In this document: positions 1 through 8,088 of the stretch, one piece after another
Position numbering within the stretch: position 1 is the stretch's first letter
Layout: every line of letters begins with the position of its first letter
Translations under genes and position numbers: made by a program
Source: Clostridiaceae bacterium
GTDB lineage: Bacteria; Bacillota; Clostridia; Clostridiales; Clostridiaceae
Reading direction: 5' to 3'
DNA length: 18,334 nt
NCBI GenBank assembly: GCA_003510765.1
Contig: DOKV01000131.1
Span: 1 to 18,334 of the forward strand
The notes under the pieces: model-generated
Told to the model about the DNA's origin: nothing
Database searches by the model: none
What the model saw: only the letters and a program-made list of their open reading frames with translations

Positions 1-1
1 T

Positions 2-97
2 GTATTCTTTCTCTATTATACGGGAAGAACTTTGGGAATGAAACAGCTAGCACAAACTCGCAAACGATATCATGAAGAAGAAAAGACATTCTTTTAA
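2..97 (+). CDS. 3' end of an unidentified gene (partial)
   Basis: The second frame is open from the window edge to a TAA at 95-97 and gives about 31 residues. They run from a hydrophobic and aromatic start (VFFLYY) to a basic, Glu-rich tail (TRKRYHEEEKTFF). The other two forward frames also run to stops, but their composition looks less like protein. The tail would suit the cytoplasmic end of a membrane protein, but that is a guess. No family can be recognised from so short a piece. A weak hairpin follows at 102-130, as expected at a gene end. Confidence 0.4.
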   Translation, partial: VFFLYYTGRTLGMKQLAQTRKRYHEEEKTFF

Positions 98-101
98 AGA
101 T

Positions 102-130
102 AAAAAATAGGGGTTCCTCTAGGGTTTTAT
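102..130 (+). terminator. Weak candidate terminator after the upstream gene
   Basis: TAGGG (108-112) can pair with CTCTA (117-121) around GTTC with one G-U pair. The hairpin is flanked by an A-run upstream and, after GGG, by TTTT downstream. The short stem and interrupted T-tract make it weak. It lies just behind the stop at 95-97. Confidence 0.28.
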
Positions 131-201
131 TAGTAAACCATTACATAATCAGGGGAAGTTGTGAAAGGTTCATAATTCGTGTGCTTACAACGGGTTTTCA
201 A

Positions 202-230
202 TATACAAATGCCCAATCCGTTGCTATGAT
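202..230 (+). promoter_or_regulatory. Probable glyA promoter (extended -10)
   Basis: TATACA (202-207) matches the -35 consensus at 4 of 6 bases. A 17-base spacer separates it from TATGAT (225-230). TGC directly before the -10 makes an extended -10 element, which can compensate for the weak -35. Transcription would start near 237, about 40 bases ahead of the glyA start codon. No glycine riboswitch or other structured leader fits in that space. Confidence 0.5.
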
Positions 231-278
231 AAAATCGTATGAACATGAAGTAGGATATTTAAAAATCGGGGGGTAGAA

Positions 279-1511
279 ATGAAAAGTACGTACTTAAAAG
301 ACCAAGACAATGAAATCTTTACACTCATTGAAAAAGAGGAAGAAAGACAAGAATTTAATATTGAGCTCATCGCTTCAGAGAACTTCACGTCTAAAGCAGT
401 GATGGAAGCTATGGGTACAGCACTAACCAACAAGTATGCGGAAGGGTATCCCAATAAGCGCTACTATGGTGGTTGTCACGTGGTTGATGAAATTGAGACT
501 ATAGCCATTGAGAGAATGAAAACACTCTTTGGAGCGGATCATGCCAATGTTCAGCCTCATTCTGGAAGCCAAGCCAATATGGCAGTCTACATGGCGGTAT
601 TAGCCCCTGGAGATAAGATCCTAGGGATGGACTTGTCTCATGGTGGACACTTAACCCATGGTAGTCCAGTGAACTTCTCTGGAAAGCTGTATTCTTTTGT
701 GTCCTATGGTGTAGACCGTAAAACAGAAACCATTGATTATGAGGCTCTAAGAGATATGGCCATACAAGAACAGCCCAAGATGATTGTGGCAGGCGCATCT
801 GCTTACCCAAGAGCCATTGATTTTGAAAAGATTGAAAAGATTGCGAGAGAAGTGGGGGCATACTTCATGGTGGATATGGCCCATATTGCAGGGCTCATCG
901 CTTCTGGGCATCACATGAATCCAGTGCCTTATGCAGACTTTGTCACCACTACCACTCACAAGACACTAAGAGGTCCAAGGGGAGGCGCAATTCTTTGTAA
1001 AGAAGAGTTTGCCAAAGCTGTGGACAAATCCGTCTTCCCAGGGATGCAAGGAGGTCCTTTGGAGCACGTCATTGCAGCCAAGGCAGTATGCTTTAAGGAA
1101 GCTATGACCGAGGACTTTAAAGCCTATATGGATCAAGTACTCAAAAACACCAAGACTTTGGCAGAAGAGCTTACGAGTAGAGGCTTCAGACTTGTCTCTG
1201 GAGGCACGGATAATCATTTGGTGCTGGTGGACCTAAACAACAAAGATATCACTGGGAAGGACGCTGAGAAGCTCTTAGACACCATAGGAATCACCACCAA
1301 CAAAAATACCATTCCTTTCGAAACCAGAAGTCCTTTCGTCACTTCCGGTTTAAGAATGGGCTGTGCTGCGGTGACCACCCGTGGTTTTAAGGAAGAAGAG
1401 ATTCGCCAAATGGTTGACTTCATCGACTATGCCATCAGCCATCGGGAAGAAGATCTCAGTGCTCTGCGCAAAAAAGTAGCAGACCTTTGTAAAAAGCATC
1501 CACTGTACTAA
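279..1511 (+). CDS. glyA: Serine hydroxymethyltransferase
   Basis: This PLP enzyme interconverts serine plus tetrahydrofolate with glycine plus 5,10-methylene-tetrahydrofolate in the cytoplasm, so it feeds one-carbon metabolism. The protein is 410 residues, the normal bacterial length. Family landmarks are the N-terminal LIASENFTS, the [15 protein letters not shown] segment, the HSGSQAN stretch, DMAHIAGL, and [14 protein letters not shown], whose lysine (K228) is the PLP-binding residue. The ATG at 279 is preceded by a run of six G (268-273) at good ribosome-site distance. The gene has its own promoter and is closed by a terminator at 1541-1576, so it appears monocistronic and separate from the suf operon. 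In the family it is a housekeeping gene and nothing in the sequence looks unusual. Confidence 0.97.
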   Translation: MKSTYLKDQDNEIFTLIEKEEERQEFNIELIASENFTSKAVMEAMGTALTNKYAEGYPNKRYYGGCHVVDEIETIAIERMKTLFGADHANVQPHSGSQANMAVYMAVLAPGDKILGMDLSHGGHLTHGSPVNFSGKLYSFVSYGVDRKTETIDYEALRDMAIQEQPKMIVAGASAYPRAIDFEKIEKIAREVGAYFMVDMAHIAGLIASGHHMNPVPYADFVTTTTHKTLRGPRGGAILCKEEFAKAVDKSVFPGMQGGPLEHVIAAKAVCFKEAMTEDFKAYMDQVLKNTKTLAEELTSRGFRLVSGGTDNHLVLVDLNNKDITGKDAEKLLDTIGITTNKNTIPFETRSPFVTSGLRMGCAAVTTRGFKEEEIRQMVDFIDYAISHREEDLSALRKKVADLCKKHPLY

Positions 1512-1540
1512 ATTCTTGACAAATTAAATTGCATACGAGC

Positions 1541-1576
1541 AAAAAGCCTGAAATCCTTGTGTTTTGGGCTTTTTCA
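1541..1576 (+). terminator. Rho-independent terminator of glyA
   Basis: AAAAAGCC (1541-1548) pairs with GGCTTTTT (1567-1574). The stem can extend inward by several A-U and G-U pairs to leave a small CCTTGT loop. The T-run forms the 3' arm. It lies 30 bases after the glyA stop. Confidence 0.72.
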
Positions 1577-1620
1577 CTTTTGTAACGAAGAAGTTTTTCC
1601 GAAGAAATGCTTTTCTGATG

Positions 1621-1649
1621 TTGACGAACCCCAGCGAAGGGGTTAAAAT
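1621..1649 (+). promoter_or_regulatory. suf operon promoter with a dyad operator candidate
   Basis: TTGACG (1621-1626) is followed by a 17-base spacer and TAAAAT (1644-1649), a near-consensus sigma-A promoter. The spacer consists almost entirely of a perfect dyad: AACCCC (1627-1632), six bases AGCGAA, then GGGGTT (1639-1644). A protein bound there would block RNA polymerase. IscR, encoded at 14151-14600, is the obvious candidate by function but I cannot show binding. Transcription would start near 1656, about 45 bases before sufC. Confidence 0.62.
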
Positions 1650-1700
1650 GGAAAACAGGTAATATCAGATAAAAATGCTCAGAATTGAAGGAGAGTTAGA

Positions 1701-2480
1701 ATGTCAGAAATGTTAAGAATAACTGGTCTTAAAAGCCAAGTTAACGAAAAAGAAATCCTAAAAGGTCTTGACCTAGTCGTCAACAAGGGAGAAGTACATG
1801 TGATCATGGGACCCAATGGCGCTGGTAAATCAACCCTAGCAAATGTCATCATGGGAAGTCCTAAGTATGAAGTGACTGAAGGAAACATCCTCTTTGAGAA
1901 TGAGGACATCACCGAAGACGCCGTGGATGAAAGAGCCAAGAAGGGAATCTTCTTATCTTTCCAAGCCCCTCAAGAAATCCCTGGAATTACCGTAGAGAAC
2001 TTTTTGCGGGCCGCTAAATCCCAGATTACTGGGGAAAATGTCAAGGCTATTCAGTTTAAGAAAGAACTCAAAGAAAAGATGAATGAATTAGACATCGATC
2101 GTTCCTATGCTGAGAGATATCTCAATATGGGATATTCCGGTGGAGAAAAGAAGAAGAATGAGATTCTTCAGATGAGAATTTTAAACCCTAAGCTGGCCAT
2201 CTTAGATGAAACAGATTCAGGTCTAGACGTGGATGCTGTAAAGATTGTGTCCAAGGGTGTCATAGATTTTAAGAGTGCAGACAATGCCATTGTCATCATT
2301 ACACATCACAACAATATTCTGGATTACCTAAAGCCCGATGTGGTTCACGTTATGGTAGATGGAAAGATCGTAGAGACTGGAGATATGTCCCTGGCACAAG
2401 AAATCAACAAAAATGGATATATCAAGTACAGGGAAGCGAAAGGTGAAACAGAATGGAAAAAAGAAATAAAACTTATATAG
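1701..2480 (+). CDS. sufC: Fe-S assembly ATPase SufC
   Basis: SufC is the cytoplasmic ABC-type ATPase of the SUF machinery. It binds SufB and SufD and drives the conformational change used in cluster assembly; it is not a transporter subunit. The 259-residue protein has Walker A GPNGAGKST (about residues 37-45), the SufC-specific signature YSGGEKKKNEILQM in place of the common LSGGQ, Walker B LAILDETDSGLD, and a switch histidine in IITHHNN. The start has GGAG a few bases upstream. It is the first gene of sufCBDSU, and its last 28 bases overlap the start of sufB, which suggests translational coupling. The C-terminal extension rich in Lys and Glu (EWKKEIKLI) is encoded within that overlap. Confidence 0.97.
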   Translation: MSEMLRITGLKSQVNEKEILKGLDLVVNKGEVHVIMGPNGAGKSTLANVIMGSPKYEVTEGNILFENEDITEDAVDERAKKGIFLSFQAPQEIPGITVENFLRAAKSQITGENVKAIQFKKELKEKMNELDIDRSYAERYLNMGYSGGEKKKNEILQMRILNPKLAILDETDSGLDVDAVKIVSKGVIDFKSADNAIVIITHHNNILDYLKPDVVHVMVDGKIVETGDMSLAQEINKNGYIKYREAKGETEWKKEIKLI

Positions 2481-3862
2481 AGGATTTAGACAGAGGCGTA
2501 TACGACATTAAGAATGAATTTAATTACGACTATAAGTCTCAATCTGGACTCACAGAAGACATCATTCGTGAGATTTCTGCAAAGAAAAATGAACCAGAAT
2601 GGATGCTGAATTATAGATTAGAATCTTTAAAAATTTATCATCAGCTAGATGTACCTACATGGGCACCGGATATTTCTGATTTAGACATCGATAATATCGT
2701 GACCTATGTGAAACCAAAGACCAACTTAAACAACTCTTGGGAAGATGTCCCTCAGGACATTAAGGACACCTTTGAGCGTCTGGGGATTCCAGAAGCAGAA
2801 AGAAAGTCTTTGGCAGGTGTTGGCGCTCAGTATGACTCTGAAGTGGTTTATCACTCCATCAAAGAAGAATTGGTGAAGCAAGGGGTGGTGTACACAGACA
2901 TCGAAACAGCGTTGAAAGAATATGAGCCCATCGTAAAGGAATACTTCATGAAGCTCATTCCCAATACAGACCATAAGTTTGCAGCCCTTCATGGCGCAGT
3001 GTGGTCTGGTGGATCCTTTGTGTATGTACCAGAAGGGGTGAAGCTTGATATCCCGTTGCAGTCTTACTTTAGACTCAATGCACCAGGGGCAGGTCAGTTT
3101 GAACATACCCTGATCATCGTGGAAAAGGGTGCTTATTGCCACTTCATCGAAGGATGTTCTGCACCAAAGTACTCCGTGAACAATCTTCATGCGGGTGCCG
3201 TGGAGCTTTACGTAAAAGAAGGCGCTACCTTAAGATACTCTACCATTGAGAACTGGTCTAAGAATATGTATAATTTGAACACCAAGAGATCTGTGGTGGA
3301 CAAAGATGGTACCATTGAATGGGTTTCTGGGTCCTTTGGATCCAAGGTGTCCATGCTGTATCCCATGAGTATTCTTCGTGGCGAAAGAGCCCGGGCAGAA
3401 TTCACAGGGGTAACTTTTGCAGGAAAAGGACAACTTCTGGATACCGGGTCTAAGGTGGTTCATGCAGCACCTTATACCACATCCACCGTAAATTCCAAGT
3501 CCATTTCAAAATCTGGTGGCCAAGCCATCTATAGAGGACTATTACGTATTGCCCCCAATGCCCATGGGTCCAAGTCCACTGTAACTTGTGAATCACTCAT
3601 GCTGGATAGTGAATCTCGATCAGATACCATTCCAGTCATTGACATCGGCAACGATGATGTGGATCTAGGCCATGAAGCAAAAATTGGTAGAATCTCAGAG
3701 GAAGCCATTTTCTATCTCATGACTCGGGGGATTTCTGAAGAAGAAGCCAAGGCCATGATTGTACGTGGATTCGTTGAGCCTATTTCCAAGGAACTTCCTT
3801 TGGAATATGCTGTAGAGATGAACAATTTGATCACGCTAGAACTTGAAGGAACCATAGGATAG
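2453..3862 (+). CDS. sufB: Fe-S scaffold subunit SufB
   Basis: SufB is the main scaffold on which the SufBC2D complex builds a nascent cluster from SufS-derived sulfur. The 469-residue length is normal. The N-terminal region (about 1-150) includes EPEWMLNYRLESL. The beta-helix core contains HGAVWSGGSFVYVPEGV and FEHTLIIVEKGAYCHFIEGCSAP. The C-terminal block carries H407 and E408 in LGHEAKIGRIS, which match the conserved His-Glu pair of E. coli SufB. The cysteine equivalent to E. coli C405 is serine here (ESRSDT). Bacillota SufB proteins commonly show this, so it is not a defect. The ATG at 2453 lies inside sufC, with AAAGGTG upstream as its ribosome site. sufD follows after about ten bases. 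Confidence 0.97.
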   Translation: MEKRNKTYIEDLDRGVYDIKNEFNYDYKSQSGLTEDIIREISAKKNEPEWMLNYRLESLKIYHQLDVPTWAPDISDLDIDNIVTYVKPKTNLNNSWEDVPQDIKDTFERLGIPEAERKSLAGVGAQYDSEVVYHSIKEELVKQGVVYTDIETALKEYEPIVKEYFMKLIPNTDHKFAALHGAVWSGGSFVYVPEGVKLDIPLQSYFRLNAPGAGQFEHTLIIVEKGAYCHFIEGCSAPKYSVNNLHAGAVELYVKEGATLRYSTIENWSKNMYNLNTKRSVVDKDGTIEWVSGSFGSKVSMLYPMSILRGERARAEFTGVTFAGKGQLLDTGSKVVHAAPYTTSTVNSKSISKSGGQAIYRGLLRIAPNAHGSKSTVTCESLMLDSESRSDTIPVIDIGNDDVDLGHEAKIGRISEEAIFYLMTRGISEEEAKAMIVRGFVEPISKELPLEYAVEMNNLITLELEGTIG

Positions 3863-3872
3863 AGGTGGAATG

Positions 3873-4943
3873 ATGAGCGCAATGAAAGAAACTTTTAACG
3901 TCTTACCCAGGCTGTCTTTCAGATGGGTAAAGGCCAATGAGCTGCTTCTAAATTCCATGGAAGTGGCCTTAGATAAGACATACAAGACCCATGAACTACA
4001 AGGAGAAGGCTATCAAGCTCTTCAGAAAGAAGATCTGCCCTTATCTTCAGAGTTTAAGGGTGTCAATGAACAGATGGTAGCCATGGCTGAAGAGCATCAT
4101 AATACAGGGCTCTATATCCATGTGGGAGAAAATGAGGAAAAAGAAATCCATGTGACCCATGTGCTAGATGCTCACAATAGTGTTCTTATTGAAAAGAATG
4201 TCATCGTATTGGAAAAGGGTGCCAAGATGAATCTCATCATGGATTATTCTTCCGATGAGACTGAAACCTTCTCCAACATTTTAAACAAGATCAAAGTGTC
4301 AGAAGGGGCAGAGCTGAACCTCATTAAGATTCAGCGCCTAAATTCGTTCTCAAGACATTTAGAATCTAGATTTTCCACCGTGGAGGCAGCTGGAAAGGTC
4401 AATTATATTTCCGTGGAGCTGGGTGGCAAAGAAGCTGTGGTGAACTATATGACAGACCTGAAGGGTGATGAATCCGAAGGTCATGTGAAGAGTGTGTACC
4501 TAGGCTTTGGAGAAAGAGTCATCGACCTTTCCCATCACATGAATCATTTTGGTAAGAGAACCAATTCGGACATGATCTTTAAGGGCGCCTTGAAGGACAA
4601 ATCCAAGAAAGCCTTTAGAGGAACCTTAGACTTTAAGAACGGGTCAACCCATTCTGAAGGAAATGAAGAAGAATTTACCATCCTATTAAGCCCCAAGGTG
4701 AAATCCTACGCCATTCCTCTCTTACTATGTAGAGAAGATGACGTCATTGGGAATCACGCAGCATCCAATGGACAAATTGATGAAGAAAAGTTATTCTATA
4801 TTATGTCTAGAGGTATGAGTGAATCGGAAGCCAAGAAGATTATTATTGAGTCTCACATTAGACCCATCATTGATCTTATTCCGGTGGAGTCCATCAAGGA
4901 CATCATTCTCGCCGCGGTAGAAAAAGAATTGACAGGTGAGTAA
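3873..4943 (+). CDS. sufD: Fe-S assembly subunit SufD
   Basis: SufD is the SufB paralogue that pairs with it in SufBC2D and helps iron entry. The 356-residue protein is divergent at the N terminus and resembles SufB in the C-terminal block, with FRGTLDFKNGSTHSEGNEE and the segment GNHAASNGQIDEEKLFYIMSRG. H295 in that segment aligns with the functionally important SufD histidine (H360 in E. coli). The neighbouring cysteine of the E. coli protein is absent. There are two tandem ATGs at 3870 and 3873. The ribosome site AGAGGTGG ends only one base before 3870, so 3873 has the better spacing and is chosen. The last eight bases overlap the proposed sufS start. Confidence 0.95.
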   Translation: MSAMKETFNVLPRLSFRWVKANELLLNSMEVALDKTYKTHELQGEGYQALQKEDLPLSSEFKGVNEQMVAMAEEHHNTGLYIHVGENEEKEIHVTHVLDAHNSVLIEKNVIVLEKGAKMNLIMDYSSDETETFSNILNKIKVSEGAELNLIKIQRLNSFSRHLESRFSTVEAAGKVNYISVELGGKEAVVNYMTDLKGDESEGHVKSVYLGFGERVIDLSHHMNHFGKRTNSDMIFKGALKDKSKKAFRGTLDFKNGSTHSEGNEEEFTILLSPKVKSYAIPLLLCREDDVIGNHAASNGQIDEEKLFYIMSRGMSESEAKKIIIESHIRPIIDLIPVESIKDIILAAVEKELTGE

Positions 4944-6168
4944 ATTGAAAAATTATAGAGAAGATTTCCCCATCCTGGATCTCCATGTGAAAGGAAAGAA
5001 AATCATCTATTTAGACAGTGCAGCCACTTCTCAAAGACCCCTGGCGGTTTTAGAGGCGGTAGAGAAATATGTACAAGAGGAGAATGGGAATCCCCACCGG
5101 GGTTCCCATACCTTGAGTTTACGAGCCACAGAGGCTTTTGATGCCGCTAGGTTAAAGGTTCAAAAGTTCATTGGGGCAAAGTCCACCAAGGAAATCATCT
5201 TTACCAAAAATGCCACGGAGGCCATAAACCTCGTGGCTTACAGTTATGCACTGGATTATTTAACCAAAGAAGATCAGATTGTCATCACCATTGCAGAGCA
5301 TCATGCAAACCTTGTGACCTGGCAACAGATCGCTAGAAAAACCGGTGCCAAGCTGGTCTATATGTATGTGGATGACCAGGGAAGACTCCCTTTAAAAGAG
5401 CTGGAAAAAATTAATGAGAGAACAAAGCTTGTGGCTTGTACCCATATGTCTAATGTACTTGGCAGCATATTTCCAGTGTCTGAAGTCATCAAAAAAGCCC
5501 ATGAAGTAGGGGCTAAGGTACTCATTGATGGCGCTCAAGCAGTACCTCATATGCCTGTGAACGTGGACGAGATGGATTGTGACTTCTACGTATTTTCAGG
5601 ACATAAGATGTACAGCCTCATGGGTGTGGGTGTACTCTACGGGAAAGAAGAAATTCTTGAGAAGATGCAGCCATTCTTATATGGGGGAGACATGATCGAA
5701 TATGTTTATGAACAAGAAACCTCTTTCAATGAGCTGCCTTATAAGTTTGAAGCAGGTACCCAAGGGGTGGAAAGTATTGTGTCCTTGGGCGCAGCCATAG
5801 ATTACCTTCATCAAGTGGGTTTTCAAAACATCCATGAACGGGAGATGGCGCTTACAAAGTATGCTTTAGAGGAGCTCTCAAAGCTTTCATACATCCATAT
5901 TGTAGGGCCTACAGATCTCACAAATCGTGGAGCGGTGATCAGTTTCACCGTGGAAGGGGTACATCCCCATGATGTGTCTATGATTTTAGACCATTATGGC
6001 GTGGGTGTTCGTGCAGGACATCACTGTGCACAACCGCTTTTACGATATTTAGATGTTCACGCATGTTCTAGAGCAAGCTTTGCTTTCTATAACACCAAAG
6101 AAGAAGTGGATGCCTTGGTGAAAAACCTAGATGAAGTCAGGAGGGTCATGGGCTATGGAACTAAGTAG
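4936..6168 (+). CDS. sufS: Cysteine desulfurase SufS (class II)
   Basis: SufS takes sulfur from L-cysteine, releasing alanine, and holds it as a persulfide that passes to SufU. The 410-residue protein has the fold-type I PLP pattern YLDSAATSQRP near the start, TKNATEAINLVA, AEHHANLVTW, and DGAQAVPHMPVNV. The PLP lysine is K224 in FSGHKMY. The active cysteine is C364 in RAGHHCAQPL, the short class II loop that needs a partner such as SufU. The GTG at 4936 overlaps the sufD stop by eight bases, as iscS overlaps iscR. A TTG at 4945 is an alternative start, because AGGTGA (4934-4939) would be its ribosome site. The 3' end overlaps sufU by 14 bases. Confidence 0.96.
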   Translation: MSKLKNYREDFPILDLHVKGKKIIYLDSAATSQRPLAVLEAVEKYVQEENGNPHRGSHTLSLRATEAFDAARLKVQKFIGAKSTKEIIFTKNATEAINLVAYSYALDYLTKEDQIVITIAEHHANLVTWQQIARKTGAKLVYMYVDDQGRLPLKELEKINERTKLVACTHMSNVLGSIFPVSEVIKKAHEVGAKVLIDGAQAVPHMPVNVDEMDCDFYVFSGHKMYSLMGVGVLYGKEEILEKMQPFLYGGDMIEYVYEQETSFNELPYKFEAGTQGVESIVSLGAAIDYLHQVGFQNIHEREMALTKYALEELSKLSYIHIVGPTDLTNRGAVISFTVEGVHPHDVSMILDHYGVGVRAGHHCAQPLLRYLDVHACSRASFAFYNTKEEVDALVKNLDEVRRVMGYGTK

Positions 6169-6589
6169 TTTGTATACGCAAGTGATTTTGGATCACAACA
6201 AAGAGACGAAAAATAGACGGGAGATTCTTGGGCACACCCATAAAGAGCGTGGCCATAATCCCAGCTGTGGAGATGACATCACCATTGAAGCCAAAATTGA
6301 AGATGGTATCATCAAAGACTTGGCCTACCATGGCCATGGATGCTCCATCAGTCAAGCTTCTGCGTCTATGATGACAGATCTTTTAACAGGAAAGACCGTG
6401 GAAGAAGCCTTGGCGTTGGTGGAAATCTTTTTATCTATGATCAAAAGAGAAATTGATGACATAGACTATTTAGAAGAGGTGCTAGATGAAGCCTCCATTC
6501 TACAAGGGATTTCCAATTTACCGGCGCGTGTAAAATGTGCAGTACTTGCATGGCACACGCTGAAAGAAGCCATCGCGAAAAATCAGTAA
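6155..6589 (+). CDS. sufU: Sulfur-transfer/scaffold protein SufU
   Basis: SufU is the Gram-positive zinc protein that accepts persulfide from SufS and relays it to SufBC2D. The 144-residue product has the expected ligands C38 and D40 (NPSCGDD), C63 (GHGCSISQASASMM) and C128 (VKCAVLAWHTL). It also has the longer segment between the second and third cysteines that separates SufU from IscU. A longer in-frame start at 6131 exists. The ATG at 6155 is chosen because AGGAGG (6139-6144) sits ten bases before it and the family begins at about this point (MELSSLYTQVILDH). It is the last gene of the operon, directly followed by a strong terminator. Confidence 0.95.
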   Translation: MELSSLYTQVILDHNKETKNRREILGHTHKERGHNPSCGDDITIEAKIEDGIIKDLAYHGHGCSISQASASMMTDLLTGKTVEEALALVEIFLSMIKREIDDIDYLEEVLDEASILQGISNLPARVKCAVLAWHTLKEAIAKNQ

Positions 6590-6594
6590 AGAGG

Positions 6595-6622
6595 TGCCAG
6601 CCCCAAAGGGGCTGGCATTTTT
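6595..6622 (+). terminator. Terminator of the suf operon
   Basis: TGCCAGCCCC and GGGGCTGGCA form a perfect ten-base-pair stem around AAA, followed by a T-run. It lies six bases after the sufU stop and is the clearest terminator in the window. Confidence 0.93.
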
Positions 6623-6698
6623 CAGTGGCTTTGAAAAGGGTTTGTGAAAAACCTCAACAATTGTAGATATTTTATTAAATATAGTAAATTTTATGCAA

Positions 6699-6721
6699 TT
6701 GATTGGGAGATGGGGTATAAT
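6699..6721 (+). promoter_or_regulatory. Probable promoter of the 6754-12437 gene run
   Basis: TATAAT (6716-6721) is a perfect -10 hexamer 32 bases ahead of the next start codon. The -35 region is poor: TATGCA or ATGCAA near 6692-6698 are at the right distance but weak. The stretch from 6661 to 6700 is very A/T-rich and could help as an upstream element. The region starts just behind the suf terminator, so the genes downstream need their own promoter. Confidence 0.5.
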
Positions 6722-6753
6722 GGGGATAGAATTGAAAAAGTGGAGGTCATTTT

Positions 6754-7263
6754 ATGGCAGTAGAATTTATTCGTTATTTAGACAAGAGTATAAAGTATTT
6801 ACATCGTCAAGGTGCTTTTTTGACGGTGAAAAAAGGGGAAGAAGTCAATGTGAGTACCATTAGTTGGGGCAACATTGGATTTGAATGGGGACGCCCTGTA
6901 TTCACCATTTTGGTGCGAAACTCTAGACACAACCATAGCCTTCTCCAAGACAATACAGAGTTCACCGTATCCATTCCCACCACCTCAACCATGAAAAAAG
7001 CATTGAATACCGTGGGGAGTGTTTCAGGTAGAGATACAAATAAATGGACCTTGGCAGGGATCACCCAGCATCAGGCCAAAACCATGGATACACCTGTGGT
7101 GAAAGAAGCCAATATTTTTTATGAGTGTAAGATCATATATAACCATAAAGTGGACCCCAAAATGTTAAAGGGAGACGTGGATGTCACCAGCTACATGGAT
7201 GGAGATTATCACGAAATCTTTTATGGAGAGATTGTGACTTCTTATACCAAAGATGATTTATAA
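6754..7263 (+). CDS. Flavin reductase-like FMN-binding protein
   Basis: The 169-residue protein resembles the flavin reductase-like (DIM6/NTAB) split-barrel family, whose members bind FMN and often reduce flavin or act with partner oxidoreductases. The supporting segments are the N-terminal GAFLTVKKGEEVNVSTISWG, the strand PVFTILVRNSRHNHSLL, TEFTVSIP, and the NTVGSVSGRDTNKW region, where the family places flavin-phosphate contacts. No signal peptide or membrane segment is seen. GGAGG (6742-6746) precedes the ATG. It is first in a close run of six genes, with the PHP gene 24 bases behind it. The physiological electron acceptor cannot be told from sequence. Confidence 0.8.
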   Translation: MAVEFIRYLDKSIKYLHRQGAFLTVKKGEEVNVSTISWGNIGFEWGRPVFTILVRNSRHNHSLLQDNTEFTVSIPTTSTMKKALNTVGSVSGRDTNKWTLAGITQHQAKTMDTPVVKEANIFYECKIIYNHKVDPKMLKGDVDVTSYMDGDYHEIFYGEIVTSYTKDDL

Positions 7264-7287
7264 AGATTAAAAAGGATGTTTGACGAA

Positions 7288-8070
7288 ATGATTGTTGATA
7301 CACATATGCATACGGAGTTTTCTTTTGACTCCAGTGAAAAGATAGAACGAATGCTGGAAAAAGCAAAAGAGCTCCACATGGGCATCACCACCACAGAGCA
7401 TAAGGACTTAAATTATGAGGAAGTGGGGGGATTTCCCATTGATTTTGATGTAGACCATTATTTTAAAACCTACGAAAAATATCGTAGTGATACGTATTTC
7501 ATGGGCATTGAATTGGGGCTAGACCGGAACTATACCAAGGAACTGGAGCATCTTACCTCCCAGTACCCCTTTGATATGGTCATTGGCTCCCTCCATACCA
7601 TGAAAGGCTTCAATCTTTCCTCTAGAAAGTATTTGGCAAAGATGGAAGAAGAAGTTTTTTACAAAGAGTATTTGCACTATGCCAAAGAAATGGTAGAGGA
7701 ACATCCATTCATCGATGCATTGGCACACTTTGATTATCCTACCCGATATTCCCCTTATAGGGAGATGCGCTATGAGGCGTATCAAGAAGATTTTGATGGA
7801 CTTTTTCAGGCCATGGTGAAGCACCAAGTGACCTTAGAGCTGAATCTCAAACGGCCACTCCAAGGAGAGTTATATCATGCTTTCAAGAGTGTCTATGGTG
7901 GCTATAAAAGCCAAGGGGGGCAGTTTGTAACCCTGGCATCAGATGCCCACGTGGCAGAAGATATTGGGCGAAATTTTCATGAAGCCAAGAGTCTTTTGGA
8001 TGAACTGGGCTTAGAAATCTGTTATTATAGTAACAGAGAAAGAATTTGCCAAGGATCCTCTTTGGTATAA
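7288..8070 (+). CDS. PHP-domain phosphoesterase, histidinol-phosphatase-like
   Basis: The 260-residue protein has the PHP metal-site motifs in order: DTHMH at residues 4-8, TTTEHKD, the metal glutamate in GIELGL, IGSLHT, ALAHFDYP, and SDAHVAEDIG near the C terminus. This layout is that of HisK-type histidinol-phosphatases, which dephosphorylate histidinol phosphate using a trinuclear metal centre. No other histidine biosynthesis gene is nearby, so another phosphoester substrate is possible. An in-frame ATG at 7276 directly abuts AAAGG, leaving no room for a ribosome. The ATG at 7288, 11 to 12 bases from that site, also starts just before the first motif and is chosen. The MarR-family frame follows immediately after its stop. 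Confidence 0.85.
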   Translation: MIVDTHMHTEFSFDSSEKIERMLEKAKELHMGITTTEHKDLNYEEVGGFPIDFDVDHYFKTYEKYRSDTYFMGIELGLDRNYTKELEHLTSQYPFDMVIGSLHTMKGFNLSSRKYLAKMEEEVFYKEYLHYAKEMVEEHPFIDALAHFDYPTRYSPYREMRYEAYQEDFDGLFQAMVKHQVTLELNLKRPLQGELYHAFKSVYGGYKSQGGQFVTLASDAHVAEDIGRNFHEAKSLLDELGLEICYYSNRERICQGSSLV

Positions 8071-8088
8071 ATGAAGAAGGTGAAACCC

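Noticed and set aside
236..278. Possible riboswitch ahead of glyA
   Set aside because: The leader is only about 40 bases and shows no paired structure; too short for a glycine or similar riboswitch.
499..861. Long minus-strand frame opposite glyA
   Set aside because: Shadow of a clear plus-strand enzyme gene; the product is not protein-like and it has no ribosome site.
1516..1521. TTGACA just after the glyA stop
   Set aside because: There is no -10 at a suitable distance, and the glyA terminator would stop transcripts starting there.
3600..3650. Missing catalytic cysteine in SufB (Ser at the E. coli C405 position)
   Set aside because: As I recall, Bacillota SufB proteins including that of B. 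subtilis share this; not a sign of inactivation.
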